Shown here: piece by piece, positions 1 to 5,354 of the stretch
How positions within the stretch are numbered: the stretch's first letter is position 1
Layout of the letters: the number at the start of each line of letters is the position of its first letter
Assembly (NCBI GenBank): GCA_025928415.1
Contig: JAICJK010000204.1
Coordinates: 1-5,403, forward strand
Direction: 5' to 3'
Source: Solirubrobacteraceae bacterium
GTDB taxonomy: Bacteria; Actinomycetota; Thermoleophilia; Solirubrobacterales; Solirubrobacteraceae
DNA: 5,403 nucleotides
The notes under the pieces: generated by a model
What the model was told of the DNA's origin: nothing
Database searches by the model: none
What the model saw: only the letters and a program-made list of their open reading frames with translations
Program-made: the position numbers and the translations under genes

Positions 1-407
1 CCGCGCCGGCCCCGGACCCCGCCGCGGTCGCCCGCTACCTGCGCCCCGAGCCGCGCCTGGCCGAGGGCCGCGCCCTCGCCCGCGCGGGCGCTCACGCGTG
101 CATCGACCTGTCCGACGGCCTGGCGACCGACGCGGGCCATCTCGCCGCGCGGTCGCAGGTGCGCGTCGAGCTCGACCTCGCGGCGCTGCCGCTCGGGCCC
201 GGCGTGCGCGACCCCGAGCTCGCGGCGACCGGCGGCGAGGACTACGAGCTGTGCGCGTGCGTGCCGCCCGAGCGGGCGGACGCGACCCGCGAGGCAGCGG
301 GGCTCACGTGGGTCGGGCGCGTCCTGGAGGGCGCGCCCGACGTCACGTTCTCAGGACGTGGCCCGGACGCCCGCCCGCTGCGCGGGTACGAGCATCCGGT
401 TGGATGA
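1..407 (+). CDS. thiL: Thiamine-monophosphate kinase, C-terminal part (5' end outside window)
   Basis: ThiL phosphorylates thiamine monophosphate with ATP to give thiamine diphosphate, the last step of cofactor synthesis, in the cytoplasm. The frame is open from the left edge (first whole codon at 3) to the TGA at 405-407, giving about 134 codons, so a little over half of a typical protein of about 310-330 residues is missing. Family landmarks are the [15 protein letters not shown] segment at 99-143 (the ThiL ISDGL...DL.H motif), an LDLAALPL stretch, the GGEDYEL motif at about 231-251, and a GYEHPVG ending that resembles the usual GYEHF terminus. All belong to the AIRS/PurM-like C-terminal domain. 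In place of the common GGEDYELLF this copy reads GGEDYELCA, a mild variation. Its last 57 bases overlap, on the opposite strand, the 3' end of the FlgM-like gene. I see no other likely identity. Confidence 0.93.
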   Translation, partial: APAPDPAAVARYLRPEPRLAEGRALARAGAHACIDLSDGLATDAGHLAARSQVRVELDLAALPLGPGVRDPELAATGGEDYELCACVPPERADATREAAGLTWVGRVLEGAPDVTFSGRGPDARPLRGYEHPVG

Positions 408-584
408 CGGCGCGGGCCCCGAGGCCTCGCGCCGGGCGTCGAAGCGGCGCAGCAGCGCCTCCGCGACGAGCCGCGGGTCGACCGCGTAGTCGCTGCGGTC
501 GACCTTGTCCTTCAGTTCGTCCAAGCGCATCTGATGGTGGGGTGGTAGGGGGTGGGGACGGTCGTGGCTGGCATCGTCGGCCAT
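351..584 (-). CDS. FlgM-like small protein, putative anti-sigma factor
   Basis: This encodes a 77-residue soluble protein. Residues 21-48 ([17 protein letters not shown] followed by [11 protein letters not shown]) match the C-terminal signature of FlgM anti-sigma-28 factors: a helix, a 'Y-x-VD' turn, then a 'VAEALL' helix, the part of FlgM that binds its sigma factor. FlgM proteins are usually about 90-100 residues, so this is a short form with a His/Pro-rich N-terminus (residues 7-18) and an unrecognised 25-residue tail. I chose the ATG at 584 because TAAGGAG lies 7 bases upstream; the second ATG (530) has no such site. It is the last gene of the M28-like/sortase operon, 11 bases after the sortase stop. 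Its last 57 bases are antisense to the end of thiL. Codons such as CTA, CCA, TTG, GAA and GTA make its codon use less GC-biased than its neighbours. No flagellar gene is nearby, so the partner sigma factor is unknown. The family match rests on a short motif. Confidence 0.72.
   Translation of the reverse strand: MADDASHDRPHPLPPHHQMRLDELKDKVDRSDYAVDPRLVAEALLRRFDARREASGPAPSSNRMLVPAQRAGVRATS
409..433 (+). terminator. GC-rich hairpin just after the thiL stop, possible terminator
   Basis: One base after the thiL TGA an inverted repeat begins. Bases 409-414 (GGCGCG) pair with 428-433 (CGCGCC), and 415-418 (GGCC) pair with 423-426 (GGCC). This leaves one bulged T at 427 and a CCGA loop at 419-422, a stem of about 10 G-C pairs. 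No T-tract follows, so it is not a classical intrinsic terminator; U-less hairpins are often proposed as terminators in high-GC actinobacteria. It lies inside the coding sequence of the FlgM-like gene on the other strand, so its base pairing could partly be a by-product of GC-rich codons. Confidence 0.35.
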
Positions 585-591
585 GGCGCCG

Positions 592-598
592 CTCCTTA
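592..598 (-). promoter_or_regulatory. Ribosome binding site of the FlgM-like gene, overlapping the sortase stop
   Basis: The minus strand reads TAAGGAG, then seven bases, then ATG (584-582). The first three bases are the sortase TAA stop codon, so the ribosome ending the sortase sits on the start signal of the next gene. This supports translational coupling and fixes the start of the 77-residue protein. It is the strongest Shine-Dalgarno in the window. Confidence 0.8.
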
Positions 599-1390
599 GC
601 CGTGCCGCGGGGCCGTGGACGTCCCGGCCCCGGCCGGCTCCCCAAGCCTGACTAGGGTCTGCCCCGGAGTCACGCGGGCCAGCCGGGCGAAGACGACGAT
701 CCGCTTGGCCGCGCTGAACAGCGGGTGGCAGGCCGAGAGCACGAGCCGGTCGTAGCCGACTCGGCGGATGACCGAGAGGTCCGACGGCGCCACGATCCGG
801 GTCTTCTGCACGCGGTAGGTGAAGGTGGCGTAGGGCAGCTCGAGGATGATCCGATCGCCGCGCCGCATCCCGTCGATATGGCGGAACGGCGCGCCGTAGG
901 TGGTGCGGTGCCCGGCGATCGCAGTCGTCCCGGGCGCGCCCGGGAACGGCGTGCCGTCGTAGAGGCCCGGCCCCTTGCGCAGGTCCGCGGGATCGGACCC
1001 CTTGACCACGATCGCCGTCTTGCCGATGCGCGGCAGGCGGATGCGCGCCACGGCCTGGCCCGGCTTCGTGCGGCGCGCCAGGCGGCGCGCCAGGAAGGCG
1101 ACCCGGCGGCGCTGGTCGGCCAGCCGCTCGAGCGCCCGCGTCTCGCCGGCGCTCGGGACGTCCCGGGTCGTCAGCCGGTCGAGGTCGCGGCTGAGCCCGT
1201 GCTGCGCGCGCGACGCCTGCAGGGCGGTCAGGGGCTCCTGCCAGACCACGGTGACGATCGCATCGGCCACGAGCAACAGCCCGGCGACGATCAGGACGCT
1301 CGACAGCGCGCGGAGCGCGCGCCGCCGCCGGCCCTGCCGCGGTGGCGCGGGAGCGGGGGGTGCGGGAGCGGGAGCGGTCGTGGTGGTCAT
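596..1390 (-). CDS. Class E-like sortase (cysteine transpeptidase)
   Basis: A 264-residue, membrane-anchored sortase. Sortases cleave a C-terminal sorting motif in exported proteins and join the protein to the cell wall; class E enzymes of high-GC Gram-positives generally prefer LAxTG-type motifs. In order it has a Pro/Ala-rich cytoplasmic tail (2-18), basic residues RRRR (21-24), one membrane segment (about 28-49), a charged linker (about 50-110) and the sortase barrel (about 111-245). The catalytic residues are present: His161 in AGHRTTYGAPF, Cys221 in LSACHPLFS and Arg230 in AAKRIVV. Tyr165 in TTYG.PF is the feature that points to class E. The usual TTC before the catalytic Cys is SAC here. 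The ATG at 1390 overlaps the TGA of the upstream gene as ATGA, implying coupled translation; a GGAG lies about 14 bases upstream, rather far. No protein with a sorting signal is encoded in the window, so its substrate is elsewhere. Class D is the main alternative assignment. Confidence 0.93.
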   Translation of the reverse strand: MTTTTAPAPAPPAPAPPRQGRRRRALRALSSVLIVAGLLLVADAIVTVVWQEPLTALQASRAQHGLSRDLDRLTTRDVPSAGETRALERLADQRRRVAFLARRLARRTKPGQAVARIRLPRIGKTAIVVKGSDPADLRKGPGLYDGTPFPGAPGTTAIAGHRTTYGAPFRHIDGMRRGDRIILELPYATFTYRVQKTRIVAPSDLSVIRRVGYDRLVLSACHPLFSAAKRIVVFARLARVTPGQTLVRLGEPAGAGTSTAPRHG

Positions 1391-3177
1391 GGGCGCAGCG
1401 CGGACTCCGTGCCGCCGAGCGACCCGGGGCCCGCATAGGTCACCGGCCCCCGGACCGTGACGTCGCCCGGGCCGGCCTCCGGGCCGGGCGGTGCCCGCAG
1501 GACGATCATGACGGCCGCGACCGCGCAACCCGCCAGCAGGCTCGCGCCGAGCCACGCCCAGGCCGCCACGTGCCCGCCGGCGACGAGCAGCACCGCCATC
1601 CACGCCGCCTGCCCGGCCGACAGCCCCAGGCTCTGGGCGTCCAGCACCGCGACCGCGAGCAGCGGGACCGCGAGCGCGAGCAGCACCGCGCCGGCGGCGA
1701 CCGGCCGGGGCAGGCGGACCTCCGGCGCCGTGGCCAGCAGCCACACGTGCGCCGCCGGGACGAGCAGCGCGGCCGCGAACGGGTTGACGACCCAGGCCAC
1801 GACGACCAGCCCGCAGAGCAGGACGGCGAGCGCCGCCGCCGGCCCCGCGCCCTCCGGGCGCCCCCGCGCGCCGAACGTGCGCAGGCCGATGGGCCGCAGG
1901 CCCAGCCAGGCCAGCGCGAAGCTGAGGGCGAGCACGGCCAGCGCCGCCACCGCCGCTCCGTCGACCGGCACCGAGCCGGCTTGCACGGGCGCCGGGGGCG
2001 CCGGGTCGAGGAGCCCGGCCATGGCCAGCACGCGCGCGACCGCCGCGACCACGGCGAACGGCAGCGCGGTCACCAGCGTCCAGCGCAGCCAGCGCCCGAC
2101 GTCCTCCCGCCGCCGCCGCACGCGGGCGAAGCCGTCGATCGCGGCGAGCAGCACCGGCAGCATGAGCGCCGCGACGAGCAGCCGGATCGCCCAGCCCGGC
2201 AGCACCTTGCGCCGGGTGACGATCAGCGACTGCGGCCCGGGCGCGATGTCGGGCCCCGCGTCGAGCGCGGTCACGGTGCGCAGCGCGGCGCGGCCGAAGA
2301 CGCCCAGGCGCCGGTCGGACACCGCCGCGCCCGCCGGCGGCGGGCGCTCCCCGCTGGCCGACAGCAGCACGGCCGGCAGCCCGGCGCGCCCGAACGCCCC
2401 CTGCTCGCCGATGGTCAGCGGGGCGGCCTGGCGCGCCCACTGCAGGGCGGCCCGCGGAGCACCCGGGTCCACGCCGGCCTCGGCGCGCACCGCGGTCTCC
2501 ACCGTGCGCCGCAGGCGCAGCGGTGCCATGCCGTGGCCGTTGGAGAAGCCGACCACGAACGGCTTGTGGACGCGGACGCCCGCCAGGTTGCCGAGCACGA
2601 GGACCGCGTCCACGGGGCGGGGCAGCCGCGAGACGGCCGCCGCGGCGCCGCCGGCGCCGCCCGTCCCCCCGCTCGTGGACACGAAGGTGATCGTGCGCCG
2701 CAGCCGGCCGTCGCCGGCGACGCGCGCCAGCTCGAGCAGCGCGGCGGTGCCGGACAGCTCCGCGCGCGCCCCGCGCCCCGCCGCGTCGCGGTGGGCGACC
2801 ACGACGATGCCGGGCCCCGGCGCCCCGGGCCGCGTGGCGATCACGTTGGTGATCCGGCGCTCGCCGTCGATCGTCTGCGCGCGGACGCGCTGCACGCGCA
2901 CGAGCGGCTCGTCGCCCACCTGGCGCCCCGGCACGATGGCGCGCAGGTCCTGCTCGACCCGCCGCGCGAGGGCCTCGTCGCCCGGCGACCCGGGCCGGCG
3001 GTCCGGGAACGCGCCCGCGAGGCCCTGGAGCAGCGCGCTCGCGCGGGCGCCGTCGAAGGCGTCGGGCGCGAGGGTCGTCTCGAGGGGCCGGGGGCGGTCC
3101 TGCAGCGAGAACGCCACGACCAGCACGGCGAACAGGACCGGGACGAACGCCGCGCGGTAGATCCGCAGGTCGAGCAT
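1387..3177 (-). CDS. Membrane protein with degenerate M28 (aminopeptidase-like) domain, probably inactive
   Basis: A 596-residue protein: an N-terminal membrane anchor (about 9-24), an extracytoplasmic M28-like domain (about 45-305), then about eight hydrophobic segments (roughly 327-348, 368-390, 408-427, 446-465, 467-483, 492-512, 524-541, 543-560) and a polar tail. M28 landmarks are RRPGSPGDEALARRV (60-74), TNVIATRPG (110-118), VVVAHRDA (125-132), SGTAALLELA (142-151) and FGRAGLPAVLLSASGE (262-277). M28 enzymes are zinc exopeptidases with ligands His, Asp, Glu, Asp, His and a catalytic Glu. Only the first motif survives (His129, Asp131). The DNASG position reads AELSG (139-143), the catalytic Glu-Glu position is Gly171-Thr172, the third-strand Asp region reads LGNLAG, and the SDH position is GEQ (257-259). 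Hydrolytic activity is therefore unlikely; a binding or scaffold role is inference. The ATG at 3177 has no clear Shine-Dalgarno, and an in-frame TAG upstream leaves no alternative start. It heads the operon and overlaps the sortase by four bases. Confidence 0.85.
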   Translation of the reverse strand: MLDLRIYRAAFVPVLFAVLVVAFSLQDRPRPLETTLAPDAFDGARASALLQGLAGAFPDRRPGSPGDEALARRVEQDLRAIVPGRQVGDEPLVRVQRVRAQTIDGERRITNVIATRPGAPGPGIVVVAHRDAAGRGARAELSGTAALLELARVAGDGRLRRTITFVSTSGGTGGAGGAAAAVSRLPRPVDAVLVLGNLAGVRVHKPFVVGFSNGHGMAPLRLRRTVETAVRAEAGVDPGAPRAALQWARQAAPLTIGEQGAFGRAGLPAVLLSASGERPPPAGAAVSDRRLGVFGRAALRTVTALDAGPDIAPGPQSLIVTRRKVLPGWAIRLLVAALMLPVLLAAIDGFARVRRRREDVGRWLRWTLVTALPFAVVAAVARVLAMAGLLDPAPPAPVQAGSVPVDGAAVAALAVLALSFALAWLGLRPIGLRTFGARGRPEGAGPAAALAVLLCGLVVVAWVVNPFAAALLVPAAHVWLLATAPEVRLPRPVAAGAVLLALAVPLLAVAVLDAQSLGLSAGQAAWMAVLLVAGGHVAAWAWLGASLLAGCAVAAVMIVLRAPPGPEAGPGDVTVRGPVTYAGPGSLGGTESALRP

Positions 3178-3230
3178 CGGTGCGACCGAGGGTACGTGCT
3201 GACCCGCCTACCATGGTGCCAGCCCGTCCC
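3178..3230. promoter_or_regulatory. Divergent intergenic region, candidate promoters in both directions
   Basis: These 53 bases separate the ATG of the M28-like gene (minus) from that of the response regulator (plus). Each direction has an actinobacterial-type TANNNT -10 candidate: TACCAT at 3209-3214 for the plus strand, and TACCCT on the minus strand (3194-3189), about 11 bases before its ATG. No convincing -35 element is seen for either, and neither gene has a good Shine-Dalgarno, so short-leader or leaderless transcripts are plausible. An operator for the adjacent regulator may lie here; I could not identify a clear direct repeat of the kind OmpR-family proteins bind. Confidence 0.4.
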
Positions 3231-3944
3231 ATGGCCGACCGCCCTCCGCGCATCCTGCTCGCCGACGACGAGCAGGCGATCCAGACGCTCCTCTCCTTCC
3301 CGCTGCAGAAGGACGGCTACGACGTCGTGCGGGCCTCCGACGGCCACGAGGCGCTCGCCCGCTTCAGCGAGCAGGCCTTCGACCTCGTGGTGCTCGACGT
3401 GATGATGCCGCGGCTCGACGGCCTCGAGGTCTGCCGCCGCCTGCGGGCCAAGAGCTCGGTCCCGATCATCATGCTCACGGCCAAGACCGAGGAGATCGAC
3501 AAGGTCCTCGGCCTCGAGCTCGGCGCCGACGACTACATCACCAAGCCGTTCTCGATGCGCGAGTTCCGCTCGCGCGTGAAGGCCGCCCTGCGCCGCGCCG
3601 GCATGGCGCGCTCCGCCGACGCCGACGAGGGCGCCGAGCCGCTGGTCGCCCACGAGCTGCGCATGGACTTCGCCAAGCGCAGCGTGCGCGTCCGCGACGA
3701 GGACGTCCCGACGACCTACGTGGAGTTCGAGATCCTCACGGCGCTCGCCGGCGCCCCGGGCCGCGTCTTCACCCGCGACATGCTGCTCACGCGGATCTGG
3801 GGCGACAGCGCATACCGCGACCCCCGGACGATCGACGTCCACATCCGCCACCTGCGCGAGAAGCTCGAGAAGGACGCCAAGGACCCGGAGTACCTGTTCA
3901 CGGTGCGCGGCGTCGGCTACCGCTTCCGCGACACCGAGGACTGA
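3231..3944 (+). CDS. OmpR/PhoB-family two-component response regulator
   Basis: A 237-residue cytoplasmic transcription factor that is phosphorylated by its partner kinase and then binds DNA. The receiver domain (about 7-120) has the acidic pair Asp12-Asp13 in ILLADDE, the phosphoacceptor Asp56 in VVLDVMMPRLDG, Thr83 in MLTAK, and Lys105 in ITKPF, so all key residues are intact. An acidic linker (about 126-136) leads to a winged-helix domain (about 138-233) with the typical RVFTRDMLLTRIWG segment, the recognition-helix region RDPRTIDVHIRHLREKLE and the C-terminal hairpin FTVRGVGYRF. It resembles MtrA/RegX3/PhoB-type regulators, but the exact orthologue cannot be named. I chose the ATG at 3231 because the receiver strand starts just after it. 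A GTG at 3180 and an ATG at 3213 are in frame but add unusual residues and have no ribosome site. The kinase gene follows almost immediately, and the M28-like/sortase operon is divergent, 53 bases away. Confidence 0.95.
   Translation: MADRPPRILLADDEQAIQTLLSFPLQKDGYDVVRASDGHEALARFSEQAFDLVVLDVMMPRLDGLEVCRRLRAKSSVPIIMLTAKTEEIDKVLGLELGADDYITKPFSMREFRSRVKAALRRAGMARSADADEGAEPLVAHELRMDFAKRSVRVRDEDVPTTYVEFEILTALAGAPGRVFTRDMLLTRIWGDSAYRDPRTIDVHIRHLREKLEKDAKDPEYLFTVRGVGYRFRDTED
3936..3940 (+). promoter_or_regulatory. Shine-Dalgarno supporting a CTG start of the kinase
   Basis: GAGGA lies within the last codons of the response regulator, seven bases before a CTG at 3948 that is in frame with the kinase. 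Nothing comparable precedes the GTG at 3981. The spacing is what would be expected for a real start, so this site decides between the two options, though by inference only. Confidence 0.5.
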
Positions 3945-3947
3945 TCG

Positions 3948-5354
3948 CTGCGCTCGCTGCGCCTGCGCCTGTCGCTGCTCGTGCTGGCGGTCGCCGCGGC
4001 GGTCGTCGGCTTCCTCTACGCCGCCGTGGTGCCGGGACTGCAGAACCGCCTGGTCGACCGGCGCCTGGACGCGCTGCAGACCGCCTCGCAGCAGTACTCG
4101 GGCGACCTGCGCCGCGCCCTGGGCTCCAACGTCCCGGCGCGGCGTGTCAACACGCTCACGCGCCAGACCGCCGACGCCAGCGACACGCGGGTGACGATCT
4201 TCCTGGTCGCCTCCGGCTCCTCGCTGTCGCTGGCGCAGGCCTACGACTCGTTCGCGGAGACGCGCATCCGCGACCTCGACTTCCCGCCCGCCGCGGACGC
4301 CGCCCGCACGGGCAGGACCCAGCGCGGCACCGAGGCCGGCGACGACGGCCGCGTCGGCGAGGTCGCGGTGCCGCTGTTCTTCCGGCGCCCGGACGGCCGC
4401 CGCGCGGTCAGCTACGTCGTGGTCTACAGCGCGCCGCTGCGCGACGTCTCGGACTCCGTCGCCGCCGTGCGCCAGCGGCTGCTGATCGCGGGGCTGGTGG
4501 CGCTCCTGATCGCCTTCACCTCGGGCCTGCTCGGCGCCCGGGCGCTGTCGAGCCGCGTGCGCCACCTCGAGGAGGGCGCCAAGCGCGTGGCGGGCGGCGA
4601 CTTCACGGCGCGCTTCCCGCTCGGCCGCGCGGACGAGCTCGGCCAGCTCAGCCGCACGCTGGACGGCATGCGCCTGCAGCTCGCGGAGCTCGACTCCGCG
4701 CGCAAGCGCTTCATCGCCACGGCCTCCCACGAGCTGCGCACGCCGATCTTCTCGCTGGGGGGCTTCCTCGAGCTGCTGCAGGACGAGGACCTCGACGACG
4801 AGACGCGCGACCGCTTCCTGTCGCAGGTTCGCGAGCAGGTCGCGCGGCTGGGCAAGCTCGCCACCGACCTGCTCGACCTGTCGCGGCTGGAGGCCGGGTC
4901 CATCGAGCTGCGCTCGGAGCCCACCGACCTCGGGGCGCTGGCGGGCGACGTCGCCGGCGAGTTCGAGCCGGCCCTGCAGCAGCACGACTCGCGGCTCGAG
5001 CTGCGCGTCCCCGCCGCCGCGGTCCACGCGGACTGCGACCCCGAGCGGGTCGCCCAGGTCATGCGTATCCTCATCGACAACGCCCTGACGCACACGCCGC
5101 CGGGCACCGACATGGTCGTCAGCGCCCAGCGCCGCGACAGCCGGGTCCGCCTCGGCGTCGGCGACTTCGGACCGGGCATCCACCGCACGATGCTCCCGCA
5201 CATCTTCGAGCCCTTCATCACCTCCGGCGACGCGCGGGGGTCCGGCCTCGGGCTCGCGATCGCCCACGAGCTCGCCGAGCGCATGGACGGCGAGCTCGTC
5301 GTGGAGAGCCAGCCGGGGCGCACCACCTTCACGCTGGAGCTTCCGGCGCGATGA
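3948..5354 (+). CDS. Membrane sensor histidine kinase (HAMP, HisKA, HATPase_c)
   Basis: Partner of the upstream regulator: it senses an external cue, autophosphorylates on His and passes phosphate to the regulator's Asp56. With the CTG at 3948 the protein has 468 residues: a basic N-terminus (RSLRLRL), TM1 (about 8-29), an extracytoplasmic sensor region of about 145 residues with no domain I recognise, TM2 (about 178-200), HAMP (about 200-250), the H-box ATASHELRTPIFS with His261, the N-box LIDNALTHTPPG with Asn378, the G1 box DFGPGI (406-411), the F-box IFEPFI and the G2 box GSGLGLAIAHE (431-441). All catalytic boxes are complete. No ATG, GTG or TTG lies between the regulator stop and 3981. 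Starting at the GTG (3981, 457 residues) would remove the charged N-terminus and the edge of TM1 and has no Shine-Dalgarno, whereas the CTG has GAGGA at seven bases. The gap to the regulator is only three bases, and the next gene overlaps by ATGA, so this is one operon. Confidence 0.93.
   Translation: MRSLRLRLSLLVLAVAAAVVGFLYAAVVPGLQNRLVDRRLDALQTASQQYSGDLRRALGSNVPARRVNTLTRQTADASDTRVTIFLVASGSSLSLAQAYDSFAETRIRDLDFPPAADAARTGRTQRGTEAGDDGRVGEVAVPLFFRRPDGRRAVSYVVVYSAPLRDVSDSVAAVRQRLLIAGLVALLIAFTSGLLGARALSSRVRHLEEGAKRVAGGDFTARFPLGRADELGQLSRTLDGMRLQLAELDSARKRFIATASHELRTPIFSLGGFLELLQDEDLDDETRDRFLSQVREQVARLGKLATDLLDLSRLEAGSIELRSEPTDLGALAGDVAGEFEPALQQHDSRLELRVPAAAVHADCDPERVAQVMRILIDNALTHTPPGTDMVVSAQRRDSRVRLGVGDFGPGIHRTMLPHIFEPFITSGDARGSGLGLAIAHELAERMDGELVVESQPGRTTFTLELPAR

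Noticed and set aside
344..360. A hairpin CACGT/ACGTG around the stop codon of the FlgM-like gene, considered as a terminator
   Set aside because: The stem is only five base pairs with a seven-base loop and no T-tract, and it lies within the conserved end of thiL.
2631..2671. A GCC/GGC-rich repetitive stretch
   Set aside because: It encodes the Gly/Ala-rich segment of the M28-like domain and is explained by codon bias; there is no regular repeat unit.
3180..3230. An earlier start for the response regulator (GTG at 3180 or ATG at 3213)
   Set aside because: The extra residues are not typical of the family, which begins a few residues before the first receiver strand, and neither start has a ribosome binding site. 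The ATG at 3213 also overlaps the candidate -10 element.
596..3253. A sortase fused to a large N-terminal region, since the sortase frame stays open upstream through the M28-like gene
   Set aside because: The upstream part is Arg/Ala/Gly-rich shadow translation in a different frame from the M28-like protein. The ATGA junction at 1387-1390 explains two separate proteins.
1342..3402. Long plus-strand open frames opposite the sortase and M28-like genes
   Set aside because: They are compositionally biased (Arg, Gln, Gly, Pro), lack any recognisable motif and run into the regulator gene in the wrong frame.
2841..5267. A very long open frame on the minus strand across the response regulator and kinase
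   Set aside because: Its translation is low-complexity (rich in Arg, Ala, Glu, Val, Gln), with no motifs, and it lies antisense to two genes with complete conserved motifs. High GC content removes stop codons from shadow frames.
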